A stretch of 64,000 nt of DNA from NCBI GenBank assembly GCA_003024785.1, contig PUQB01000166.1, positions 209,071 to 273,070 of the forward strand, in the 5' to 3' direction. The position numbers and the translations under genes are program-made. Below, piece by piece: positions 36,545-48,178 of this stretch; positions within the stretch are counted from its first letter, which is position 1, and the number at the start of each line of letters is the position of its first letter. Under the pieces are notes generated by a model. That model was not told the origin of the DNA. It worked only from the letters and a program-made list of their open reading frames with translations, and ran no database searches. The stretch is from Selaginella tamariscina (Eukaryota > Streptophyta > Lycopodiopsida > Selaginellales > Selaginellaceae).

Positions 36545-38400
36545 GATGGACAGGCAGGAGCTGCTGGAGATCCTGTGGGCAGGTGCACCAAAGAGCTGGT
36601 TTTGCATCCCAGGTAGCATAGTGGATTTTAAAGAAGCAACCCCTTGCTTGCTGATCAAGAAAGAAAACGTTGCTCCACTGTCCGACCAGGATGCTGAAAG
36701 GATAAAGTCTTGCAAAGAATGTATGGCAAGTCCATTATTCTAACGTCAGCCTACCAAACGATCTCTCTTTCTTAGTAGACACAGCCAGGGATGAATGAGC
36801 TTAGTAAGATGGGCTTACAGGTACAAACTGCAACTTTCGACTTTTCAATAGGTAGCCGCACATGCTGCTATCACGGTGCTGTTTTCTTACTGCGAGCACG
36901 AGGTTGCAGAGGTGACATTGGGGTGGATGTTTTGCTTGTCCTTAATGCTCTCGAGAACAATAACCTGAATGTGGCAGAAAACGAGCTCTCCGTCCCGGAG
37001 TCATTCCATTCTATATGATGGCCTTGCCTCGTGTACGGTCTCTCTTCCAGTCATGGTACGAAGACGAGAGCGGAGCCCACTGGCATACAAGTACACAGGA
37101 GAAAGCCTCCGGGTTCGCCTCTCTCCATGGCCACGGTAGGGTCGTGGCCGCTCTTGTCAAAGCTTGCCAACTAGAATGCGAGGTCAGACGATACCAATCC
37201 ATGAGGAGGACACCGTTCGAATTGGATTTCGACACACGATCAACCACTTGAGTTTGAAAAGTGCCAGTTCCCGGGTGAGATCCTTGACAATGAAGATCCA
37301 GTATCCTGATGAGTATGGCTACGGAGGAAGCAACCCGACAAGAACTGGTACCATGTCGCCGCACTGATAGTTTGGCCATATAACAAACAAACTCAGGCAT
37401 ATGGGGATCTCTTCTGCCTTGGATTGGATAATTAAACAAGAAGGTGAATTATCAGTTTCTGAACTATATGAAATGCTCAATACTTGGTTGGAAGGAACCT
37501 TGGATGAGAGGGATTGGTGCAAAGTTGCTAGACAAGTGTGTCAACTCGAGGACAAGATTTATGCATTTGTATAATGAAGAAGCCACACGTATGAACACAT
37601 TGTTCAGCACAGTGGAAATGGTGAATGCTGTTAAGACGTTTGGCTGAAAAGAGTGTAAACGAGTTGTAAAACTGCCAACGTTTCTCAATGCTGTGGACCT
37701 GCTCGGAGATTTTCCTGTGATGCTCGAGTCAGCTGGATGCCATGAAGCAGCGGTGGATATCGTTAAGAAGCTTTGCCGTGTGATTGTCCCCGAGGTAACT
37801 GGCTGTATCTCGTGGTGTGGAGGCGTCGAAAAGCTCATGGAGTTATGCATCAAGCTTGGGCTCAAACAGGAGGCTGATACGATCGTACACGGATCGCCTT
37901 GGAGGCAGATAGGCGCAAACCAACTGGCTCTGGCAATGCGCAAGTGGGGAGAGTACAAACAAGTGTTTGAAGCTTACCTGGAGAAGAGATGCTGCCTGAG
38001 GGACGTCCTCAGAGGACAAGTTAGCAGTTCAAGTTATAATCGAGCTCGACATTTGTGGCTGTCATGAGATTGCAGTGGATTACACGAGCAAGCTACAGTG
38101 TGGTATACCTGAATCTGTGGTCGTACGCGGTTACGTCTCCTTGGAAGTACTGTTGAACCGTGTGGATGAGGACAGAGACTTCTACCTGGATGTAATATTT
38201 ACCATGTGAAGGGCAGCTGGGTTGATAGGTTTGAAGACGGACAGTAAGGTGACACAGTTCCTTGTGGAGATGTGCCGCGACGGAGCTGTGAAGGACAGTG
38301 AACCGTCCGATGTGGACAGCATAGATAGGGATGAATTTGGATTCCCTTTATATTATCAGCCTCAATTTCATTATTTATATTTAATTTATTCCACGACGTT
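36545..38400 (+). pseudogene. 2OG-Fe(II) oxygenase-like protein, intronless and broken
   Basis: Starts MDRQELLEILWAGAPKSWFC, then PLSDQDAERIKSC. After a gap of about 50 bp comes VQTATFDFSIGS and, in a shifted frame, SYCEHEVAEVTLG, followed by LLVLNALENN. Later pieces are WYHVAALIVWPYN, ELSVSELYEMLNTWLEGTLD, MLESAGCHEAAVDIVKKLC and helical repeats. The EHEVxxVTxG step and the WYxxAAxxVWP motif are typical of large prolyl-4-hydroxylase-like proteins of fungi and seed-free plants, where that His binds iron. The HxD segment that should lie upstream is missing. No introns interrupt it, which suggests a retrocopy. Multiple frameshifts make it a pseudogene as read. Confidence 0.45.
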
Positions 38401-38419
38401 GTAAGGTCTTTTATTGTAA

Positions 38420-38990
38420 TCATTCCGTGTGTATATTATTATCTTCTTGCCATTACTAACTACTATTTACAATTGTCTATATTATGATATGTAAGAATTC
38501 TGCATTACATATTACTAAGTATGTTATCATGTACTTACATTTAATTTGTTTAAGAGATCTGCGGTTTCATTTTTACCACCTTAATTATTTATATCATGAT
38601 ATAGTAACCAATCACATGACGATACTTCAGCCTTATTTATAATTAAATAACGTTTAATGCACTTACATTTAATTTGTCTAAGAGGTCATTTTTACCACCT
38701 CGATTATCTATATTACGATATAGTAACCAATCCCATAAAGAACCACGATACTTCAACCTTACTTATTATTAACTACGTTATAATGTACTTACATTCAATT
38801 TGTATAAGAAGTATGTGGTTTCATTTCTACCACTTTAATTATTTATATTATGATATAGTAACCAATGCCATAATGATACTGCAGCCTTACTATTATTAAG
38901 TACATTATAACGTATTTACATTTTAGTTTGTTAAAGAGGTTTATGATCTCATTTCTACCACCTTATTAATGTATGAAATTCCGATTTACA
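38420..38990 (+). repeat. Tandem repeat, period about 130 bp
   Basis: Four diverged units built on atatagtaaccaat...gatacttcagcctta...acttacatttaatttg...tttctaccacctta. The first part of repeat copy B is formed by the last two units; copy A has about two. Confidence 0.75.
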
Positions 38991-40205
38991 TATTCCATCT
39001 ATATTTCATTAATTGGGTTTACTTTTATTGATTAAGATTTTAATTGTGTAAATTCATTGTTTAACTTTTTGTGATTGCTTGAGAAGCCATTCATTTGTAA
39101 AAGACTTGTTCTTACCGACACACATGTAAACATGCATATACATATTATGTGTTGTGTTGCGTGAAGGAGAGATACGGATAAACAAATTGTATGCTCATCA
39201 ACCAATAAGTGTGTATTTTCCACTTGTGTAATGACTAGTTGCATTTCAATTGTGTGTATGTAGAGATGGTGTAGAGGGTACATAAAGCCAATAGAACTAC
39301 CAACACTTGTTGCATGGTTAGATTAAAAGAAAACCCAAGATCTTAGTCCCACTGTAGAGCTTCAACTATTTCCATTCTCTATATATTACAGACATATATA
39401 TGCACATATTCAGGAGGTTGTACATGTCAGAAGCAAATAAACAATCTACAAGCATTATAAGATTGTACATCTATAAGTCTTACAAACTAGCTTATAGGTT
39501 CACGGTTACAAATGAACCTTTAATGGTTTTACACTTAAACCCTCCAAGGTATTTATTCGTGAGTTTGAATTTTTATTATAATAAGTTTACTTTATTATTA
39601 GGAAAATTATTATTATTATATGTACAAAAATTCAGATCTAGCATTTGTAAATAATAAATTTCCAATATCTACGAATTTTTCTTTACTAGCTTTTTAAGTT
39701 CATGTTTTAAATACTAATTCTATTTTATTAATTAAATTATTATTTTTTTTCTTTTTCAAGTCAATATGTAATTGTCCATCTTTTTACTTTCAAATGCACA
39801 TCCATTCCACCAATGAATTTGCAAAGTACTGTTATAAAAGAAAAACATATTAACCACTATTTATTATCCTATGTAAATTAGCTAACACATTCCTCTTTTT
39901 AACATGTTAATTAATATGTCAAATTTATACAAATGAGCAAATATGTGTTCTTGGTTATAGAAAATAAAGTAAATATACATAAGATTCGCTTAGTTTTACA
40001 TGTCATTCAAAAGTTCTTTATGTAAAAACTTTAGCTAATTTTATTTAAAACTTTTAAATAATAGAAATTATAATATAGTAATATAATTTGTTTTTTATTT
40101 ATGTAAAACATGAACCCTTATTTTATAATAAGTTTGATAGACTTGTCTTACATATATAAAGCACCACTCTTATTTTGTTTCATCCTATATATCTAGTTAT
40201 AAAGT
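38719..40205 (+). repeat. Long direct repeat, copy B
   Basis: Pairs with copy A about 6.3 kb upstream in the same orientation. Similarity stops abruptly at ctagttataaag (40205). It includes the same TATA-like tatataaagcaccactc close to the right edge. An open minus-strand stretch begins at the boundary (40374-40205). Confidence 0.8.
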
Positions 40206-41300
40206 CGGCTTGTGTAACTTCTTTTGCAACGACTTTAGGATCCAAACCATGAAAGGACTGAGAGAACTTTGGGGATAGATGTGTATTTATATGTTGTGTC
40301 ACTCTACATCGACATTTTCCTCTCACCTCATATGAACTTGCGGGAGATAGTGAATGCTTCATCAACAGTGTCATTTTTCTTCAGGTACTTGTTTCCTCTT
40401 GTTAACTCCTTTTGACAGGCTTTGGAGATTGTGACTCGTAAACACTCTAAAGGCTCACTTCGTTAGTCGAAAAATGTTTTTGAATGTGCAAATGTCTATT
40501 CACTACGTCATCCTTTTTATAAGTACTTGAGGGAGTGCCATTAGAAAGAACAAAGTCAGATTGTTGTGAGAATTTTTTTCGAAAGGTAAGGGGAATGATA
40601 TGCAATGAGCATTGCTATGATGGCACATATGTTATAAAAGTAACAGGTCATTTGAACTATATAGTAGAGTACCCAACTGTTATTTTTCAATGCCAAAAAA
40701 ATGTTTGGTTAAAGCACGAGTTACCAGAACTTAAGGAGAGGCCTAAAGTGGACTTGGGAGATTACTTAGAGGTAGCTACTGATGAGCTGATGATCGAAGC
40801 TTTGAAAGCAGGTTTTGACAAAGCCAAAGAGTTGTGCTCCAAGTGGGAATAAGGTGTGCGGAGAGCAGCAGCAGGTCATGGTGGACAGAGCCTTGGGAGT
40901 TCAAGGATTTTCTTAATAGGGGGAGTATTGAGGCACTTGGAACGATCCAGCTGTAGGACGAGTGTGATGCACTTGTTGAAGTGCCATTAGAGCAGAGATT
41001 AGAGGAGCAAGAATCCTTTAATGAAGAGCTGGTCTCCATTTTTGAGGCAAGGCATACATACATACTACAGCGAATGCTCAGCAGCAGAGCAAGATAACAA
41101 CGAAGTAACATGCAATCTTCCTGATAACATGGTCGTTCCACTGGAGTCCATCATAAGCTTGGCCTCAATGATTTACTATAGAGAAAAAAAAAGTATGCAC
41201 TTCCACAAGTTGAGAGAAAGATTTCATTCAACAAACACATGGAGGTATATTTCGGTTTTATATCATCAGCTCGTGATCATATTAATGCTTTTTCTATAGC
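40206..41300 (+). pseudogene. Unrecognised coding remnant
   Basis: Open stretch 40535-40852 reads CCENFFRKVRGMICNEHCYD, TVIFQCQKNVWLKHELPELK and ends ALKAGFDKAKELCSKWE. It seems to continue in other frames with a charged, probably coiled-coil segment (LEEQESFNEELVSIFEA) to about 41100. On the minus strand 40374-40205 is open too (SPASSYEVRGKCRCRVTQH). Codon usage looks protein-like, but I do not recognise the family, and frame changes show it is damaged. Confidence 0.35.
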
Positions 41301-41439
41301 TTTTGAGTCAAAACAAAAAAGTTAGGAAGCAATGTAGCGTACATGAAGCCAAGGTGGTCAATTTAGGATATTCCTGTATATAAGCATTCGTAAACATGAC
41401 ATGTTGGTATAATTCATATAAAAATTGTAATCTCAGTAT

Positions 41440-41489
41440 TTTTGAATGGTGTGTGTGTGTGTGCTAATATATTCTTTTTGATTATATAT

Positions 41490-41535
<46 letters not shown>
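41440..41535. repeat. TG, AT and GA microsatellites
   Basis: A TG run at 41449-41462 and a (GA)n run at 41501-41534 after an AT run. Confidence 0.9.
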
Positions 41536-41536
<1 letters not shown>

Positions 41537-41587
41537 AGTTGAAACCAGCCCTCCTATATACGTAGCTGTACTTAAGAAGACTTGAAA

Positions 41588-41985
41588 ATGGGTAGGAAGA
41601 TCCATGACAAGGTAAAGTGGTTAACACATTGGTGAGTCTGTATGGATGTGGATGAGGCTCGAGATGTGTTTGGCCACGTGGAATGCGATCAGTGGTGTCT
41701 ATTGTCATCAAGGAGACCTCTCACGCTTATGGAAAGAATGATTAGAAGGTACATGTATGTATATATCATACATAACATACACATTCATACACACCTCATA
41801 TATCACATACTAACTGGTGTATCATAAGGTGTAAAACCAGATGCTATTACATATATATATAGTTTATCGTTGTGTAGTGTTGGACTTGTTGAAGAAGGAT
41901 GAAAATACTTTGAAGAGATGGGATTTGGCCGACTTTGGAGCATTACACGATGTCTAACAAGCTTTGAAACCTAATTTTTCCAGTC
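41588..41985 (+). pseudogene. PPR pseudogene D (PLS-type remnant)
   Basis: Piecewise translation gives KIHDKVKW, VDEARDVFGHVECDQW and, after an interruption with microsatellite-like sequence (41750-41870), SVGLVEEG and KYFEEMGFG. These correspond to the GxxIHxxV, DEAxxVF and HxGLVEEGxxYFxxM motifs of PLS-type PPR proteins. It is a short, clearly inactive fragment. Confidence 0.55.
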
Positions 41986-42940
41986 CTTAATTCTGTTCAG
42001 CCCTAAAATATCTTCTTTATAAAAAACGCACGAACCTCAATAATATATATTATATAGTTAATTTATTTTTATTTCGAAACTATGAGTAAAGAATGAGCAA
42101 ACTAAGACGACATTTGTGTGTGTGTGCGTGTGTGTGGTTATATTTTATTTTCTCTTCTAATCAGGTGATTATAATAATAATATTTGACAGTATCAAGATT
42201 ACCATGCTTTGTAACTATTTCTGATCATGCATGTCCTTATCCGTTTGTGGAACACTGGAAGTAAGAACAAGTTGTGTGTGTGAAAGAGATACGTTACAAT
42301 CGCATCCATCATATTCTATGCTACGACCACTTCATCGGACGGTCCAGGATTCTCTAAATTCGATTTCAACATGATGAACCATCTTAAATAGCCCTAACAT
42401 TATAACATTATCTGAATTTTTTTATAATCTTAATATAAAAGATTCTACCACTTAGGATTTAAGAGAATCTTGGGCAATCCATATAAACTATTTAAATAAC
42501 CATAATATAAAAAAGACAGCTTAGATATTATAAGTTTAATTTGAACGTTCTCATAATTTCTTAAACCAAATCTATTACCACCTTGAGTGTGTAACTTACT
42601 ACTAGTAACAATATATTACACACTTATTATGTAAACAAGACCTATTTAATAGCAATACATATTTCGTCATTCTTTTATAATCAGAGACGCAAAATGTTGT
42701 TACTATCATAATGCTCGTTGCCACGGTAGCACATATTGTGTTGGTTAAGGCTGCAGAAGAGTTTAGTTTTAAGTTCTATAGCACAATGCTCTATGTACCC
42801 CACACAATGTTCTTAACACTGTTATATACATTAACACTGTAATCAACACAATCATGGATTGAAACATAAACTTGGCGTAAAGACGCAAATTCGTGGCATA
42901 TAAGCCTTCTGCTCGAGACTGTCCATGACAAGTTGTCTTA
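41986..42940. other. Intergenic region
   Basis: AT-rich with a TG run at 42116-42135. No gene is supported. The sequence just below 42940 is the 3' flank of the minus-strand F-box gene. Confidence 0.6.
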
Positions 42941-42947
42941 TCGTATA

Positions 42948-44098
42948 CTAGAGTTGGAAGTGTGTTGTATGAGTGGAGGGATAAGCTGTCATTACCACCA
43001 GCTGCACTATAAAAGAAGTCAATACTGGATAAGCATACTCATCCTCTTCAAAGAGCATGTTCTCAAGTGCACTATACGCATCCTCCCCCATGATGTTCTC
43101 AAGCAAAATTCCAGACAAAAACTGCCATTCAGACGTCTCCCGTTTAAACTCCCACACACCTATTCCCAAGTGAAGTTTGTCCCGTCTCAAAACGAAGCCT
43201 GGTGGCACCCTTACCGCATCCCCGACGACGGTAGACTGAAGTGACATAAGAAACCACTTCCCTTTGTAGTCATGTATGCCAGGAATTATAGAGTATCCTT
43301 GAAGCGGGAAGGTGACCTTCACCCTCCTGTAAATGGACAAACCCGTGTCATATACTGCTACAAAGTTGGTCGCCTTAACATCCTCCCTAGAAATAGGCTT
43401 AAGAAGCACGGTTCCTCTATCCTTTGAAACAACCACACTACGACGCAAGCGTGTGACAAAGGGGTACAAACCCTGTTCTAAGTTTGTTTCATTGGTGCTC
43501 CAATAAAACTCGACTCCACTCATTCGACTTTGAGCAGAACATATCGTAGCAGTCGGAAGTCCAATTAGGATAAAATAGAAACACTCTGTAGTGACCACTC
43601 TTTTTCATCACAACAATCCTTCCATATTTCTTGTAGTACAGGATCATGTTTTAATGGGGGTAGTACCTTCCACTGGCGTGTTATTGGATTTCCACATAAT
43701 ATATTTGTTTAACAGTAAAACCGCATACTAGACCACACATAGAAGATGTGAGGACTGCAAAGTATTTTCTTAGGCGCGCCTTTGAACTTAAATTTAATAG
43801 ATATGGGATTAACACCAATTGAATGTACTCTTCTTTTGGATTCAATCCCAACCCATCTCTCCTGTAACTGAGGTACACTTCTCCATATCTCTGCACGTTG
43901 AACGACAGAATTCCATGCTTTACAAACTGCTCTACATCGGATAATCTCCTTCACGGGTAGTAGCACCAGAATTCTACATGTACACTCATCTGGCAAATTA
44001 CAAATGGGAGACGATTGTGTAATTGGAGTTGATTCCCTGGATTCTCCACAAGCTAATTCCCATATCAGTCGCAACACAGCGAACACAGAACAAAACAT
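42948..44098 (-). pseudogene. Plant F-box protein (FBA/kelch-type C-terminus), frame-damaged
   Basis: Minus strand, ATG at 44098. Residues about 30-75 form an F-box (NLPDECTCRILVLLPVKEII then CRAVCKAWNSVV). The same frame later has CGNPITRQWKVLPPLKHDP, the plant F-box-associated N-terminal motif, after an in-frame TAA. A second frame gives FLFYPNWTSDCYDMFCSKSN, and a third (from about 43510) 180 or so residues including GVWEFKRETSEWQFLSGI. Overall length and motif order fit SCF substrate receptors of the F-box-associated type. One stop and at least two frame changes are present; since the flanking domains are well kept, sequencing error is possible. A telo-box lies directly upstream. Confidence 0.65.
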
Positions 44099-44101
44099 TA
44101 C

Positions 44102-44114
44102 ACCCTAACCCTAG
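44102..44114 (-). promoter_or_regulatory. Telo-box upstream of the F-box gene
   Basis: ACCCTAACCCTAG on the plus strand, four bases upstream of the minus-strand ATG, with a second ccctaaacc at about 44140. These resemble the AAACCCTA motif of plant gene leaders. Confidence 0.45.
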
Positions 44115-44149
44115 TCTGGGTATCCATAAACCTAAACTAGCCCTAAACC

Positions 44150-44249
44150 GTTAATATGTGTACAAACAACACACATGCAGAGAGAGAGTCAGAGTCAAAT
44201 CGCTTTTCATAGGTACAATGTGTATACGGTAGCACACAAATGACACACA

Positions 44250-44281
<32 letters not shown>

Positions 44282-45020
44282 GCACACACACACACACAGA
44301 GTTATGATTCTTTGTTACAGTCTCGATCGACTCCCCGTGCGATACTTACTGAGAGAAGACTGAGTTTGTTATTGTTATTAATCAGGTAAAGCAAACTTTA
44401 CGCGTACTCTTAATGAAGATTAATTAGTTAAATATTGGAATTAGTGCCTTGTAGAAATGCTATCTATCTCTGCATATTACTGCCTTGTAGAAATGCTTCT
44501 CTAAAATGAGATATGTACTGTTATCTGAGTCAGTCCAATTACATGCAACCAACTCAATAGTCCTCCGTGTGGTACCTGTATATACACACGCACCCACACA
44601 TTATGGCTTGTATAGTGTGTGACAGAGTTCAATGTTTGTGTTGTAACCATCTCTCTCTCCCTCTCTCTCTCTCTCTCACACACACGCACCCACACGCGTC
44701 TCTTGCAGACACCACCGATATATAATACAAGCTATATGTCCCCCTGGTACACACACATATATAAGATATATCAATATGCTGCATACACAAAGAATGTATC
44801 TATGCAAGCATATATATTTACAGTTATAACATAATGCATACCTTTCTTACATATATACGAGAGAGATTCTTTGAAAAGTAAGCTAGGAGTTTCTACAATG
44901 TGTAGATTTTAAGGCAATACAAAAGGCACATGCTAGTTTTAAAAAATAAATAATAAATTAAAATGAAAATTAAATTTAAAATAGAAATTTAGTTTAAATA
45001 AACTTCCATGTTTATTTATT
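44150..45020. other. Intergenic region with microsatellites
   Basis: CT/CA runs at 44250-44300 and 44650-44698 and a duplicated ttgccttgtagaaatgct-like stretch (44446-44500). No gene is supported. The decarboxylase ends at 45028. Confidence 0.6.
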
Positions 45021-45027
45021 CATTTAA

Positions 45028-47973
45028 TTAGCTTTCCTGCTTCTTGCTGGATAGCTCCCATGCAGCTTGTACATGTTTCAATTGTGTAAGTGGTGCTCCA
45101 ACAGCCAGTCTCAGTGTATAAACACCCGATAACACCTAATAAATCATACATATGAAAACTACAACTCATCTCACACACACACACACACGCATACACATGC
45201 ACAGATGCACACATGCGCTTACTGTGTGAGTCATGAACATTTTCCCAGTGGAATTCACTGCTTCTAAGAGAACAGAGTTTAATGAGCGTCCATTATCTGC
45301 ATCTCCATTTGGAGGCTTCAATCTAAAGCATACCAAACTAAATGTACATGGAGCAAGAACCTGCAGTATAACATAATGTTACATAAATTTTAAACTTAAT
45401 ACAATAAATAAAAATAAATATAAAGTATAAAATATGTACTTCGAAGCATGAGTCACTGCGAACAAGGCTCTCAAAATGTCTTGCAAGAGCAATGTGGTTT
45501 CTTATGTAACTCCGGAGTCCTGATGCACCATAAAGCCGCATAACAAACCACAGTTTAAGGGACCTAGTAAAACAACACCTTAATAACCACACGTTGAAAG
45601 AACATCTGTGTGATATTATATTAACAAACCGTGTGTGTGTGTGTGAACTTTAAAATTTATAACTTAAATATAGAAAACCTGAATCTTCTCCCAAGTGGGA
45701 TCTGCCAGTCTTTGTAGTCAACCACTTGATTTAAATCAGATGCCTGAGAAAATGCAAATAAAATATATGTTAAATATAAAATAATCAGTCAACAAATAAA
45801 TATATAAATAACTTAAATAAATTTACGAGCCTTGTTGCGTAGATATTCAGGCGTCGTAGAAAGTGCAGAAACCAAGTAGCTTGAATCCTACACAGTATAA
45901 AAATTAGTTTAGTAAGTAGATGTATTTATTATACTAAATATGAACAATTCTATATTAACACACTAATAATTGTTGATATTGTAATAATAATGATAAAATT
46001 GAATTGTAAATTAAAGTCAATAATATAAATTAATATATTCATATGCTAAATAGAAGTAAGACAATAAATATGACTTAGGACTAATACAAACCTTGACCCA
46101 CAAAGCCGAGCAGTCAAAGTTGGTCAAAAGCCACTTATGTGCATTCATATTGAAGGAGTCGGCTTTTTCAACACCGTTTAAGTAATGTCGAAACTCTGGA
46201 CATATGCACGCACTTCCAGCATATGCAGCATCTACGTGAAACCACATTCCATACTCCTAGATTATTTAAGTTAAACTTGCTAATTAATCTTCAAAACTTA
46301 AGGTAAAATTTAAAATTTTAATAGTTAAATTTAACTTAAAACCTTTGCAATATCTCCTAAAGCAGATAATGGATCAACACCAGAAGATGACGTTGTGCCA
46401 ACCTGCAAACACAAAGTACATACACATATATGTTTTATTTACTTATATGTGTGTGTGTGTGGTGTGTGTTGTGTGTGTCTCTAAATATATATATATATAT
46501 ATATAACATTAGCGCATACTTACAGTTGCACCGAGAAAAAACGGCAAATGGTCTTTGTCAAGGCCTTCTTCGAGGGCCTTTCTCAAAACATCAGGAGATA
46601 ATGTATGGTTTGTTGTATTATCCGTTTGGAGCACCACAAGATTACTTAACGGAATCCCTGAAATCTATAAATATATGTGTATATAAATAATTATACACAC
46701 ATACAACTTTGGTGGTCTATAAACAAATAAAATACTGATTAAAAAGAATCATTAACACACACACTACATACCACACATGCTTCTGTAAGGAGTGGGTCTG
46801 GTCCGAATATATGCAACCTTGAAAGTATCTCGCTCAGGCAGGCCCTTCTTTTGTGTTCGAAGAGGGCACGTGTTCGAGCCGCTAGCAAGACCACTACCAC
46901 TGCCTCACTTGCGGTCCCTTGTATCACACCACCACCATTTCCTGCAAAAATATAAATAGCTTACTTTAATTTGAAAAAACAAAGGACTGCAAACAGTGAC
47001 AGGTACACAACCACCATCACTTATAGTGAAATAACACACGCGCGCACAGACACACACACACTCCAGACAAGAACTCATTGGGAAGATCGAGCAGTTTTCC
47101 AAGCCAATCGAGGACAATGGTTTCAAGTTCAGTTGCAGCAGGGGAGCTAATCCAGCTAAAACCAACAATATTAAAACCACCACTTAACATTTCCCCTAGT
47201 ACCCCGCTGTGCTGCTGTTTGAGGGATAATATCCAAAGAAATTTGGACTTTGCCAGTGTGTAATACCTGGTATTACCTTGCTTTTCACGTCTGCAAAATT
47301 ATATATGTTAACACACACGCACTCTCGCACGCACACACAGTCTTAATGTGAGGATTTGCATATATATATATATATACGAATGAGACAATTATGTTATACC
47401 GCCCATGTATATTAGTGGTAAATTAATTAGCAAATATTAAAAAAAAAAAAAAAAAATGTTTAAGAAAATTATATATACCGATTCATGTATATAGATGGAA
47501 TGCATTAACCCCGAAGGTGTTTTTTCATTTATATTCTTTAAATGCATATTAAATAATTAAAATAATTAACTTAATTAAGTATGATTAAGGGAAGGGCTGT
47601 ATAACAGAACCTACCCATATATATATATATATATTATATACACATACATACATACATTATTGATTAATAATACAAACTCACCGGTGAGCACATCCTCCAG
47701 GCTCTCTGGCTCTTCTGGTGCATTTGATGGTATCAAAGATTGCAATATCCAGGCTGCATTTAGCAATTAAATTACATTTTATTATTTAAAAATTTCAAAA
47801 TTAATAAAATTATAAATAATTTCTATTATTATTTACTTACAGATACTTGGCTTCGAACCGGAAAATTGTTCAATCTCCTTATAATAATCCGCAATGAAAT
47901 CCACCATTCTGTGGGCATGCTCTCTAAACTGTTCTGGGTCAATTGGCCTCAAAACATTATCAACTTCACCCAT
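45028..47973 (-). CDS. Aromatic L-amino-acid decarboxylase (tryptophan/tyrosine decarboxylase family), 12 exons
   Basis: PLP-dependent group II decarboxylase converting aromatic amino acids to amines. Exons (-): 47973-47841, 47753-47682, 47290-47061, 46941-46772, 46657-46524, 46402-46343, 46256-46092, 45887-45831 (possible GC donor), 45743-45679, 45563-45440, 45360-45223, 45135-45028. It begins [20 protein letters not shown]. Family landmarks: [59 protein letters not shown], and the PLP lysine in [12 protein letters not shown]. The catalytic-loop residue is Tyr (PEYLRNKAS), as in true decarboxylases, while aldehyde synthases have Phe. Gly in [10 protein letters not shown] matches the indolic-substrate or ancestral state. 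Exon 3 and exon 4 contain four single-base deficits in short homopolymers. It starts about 200 bp after the hydrolase gene, same strand. Confidence 0.85.
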
Positions 47974-48178
47974 TTTCCAATTTCTCAATGCAAGTAATAA
48001 ATTAAAAATAAAACTAAGAATAGGAATTTCATAGTTCACCCCACATGGATAACCTAACATTTATTAGAATATACAAAGCATATGCTAATAATTCATTAGA
48101 ATATGCGTATATAACTTTTGGTATTGTCGTTATATGTTTGTTTAAAGGTATATGTTTAAGCTTAGAAAAATATTGAAC

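Noticed and set aside
32391..40205. Firm LTR call for direct repeats A and B
   Set aside because: No clear TG...CA ends, primer-binding site, polypurine tract or target duplication; kept as an open question.
40205..40374. Minus-strand exon starting at the repeat B boundary
   Set aside because: Open and protein-like, but unsupported by splice sites or a family match; merged into the unrecognised remnant at 40206-41300.
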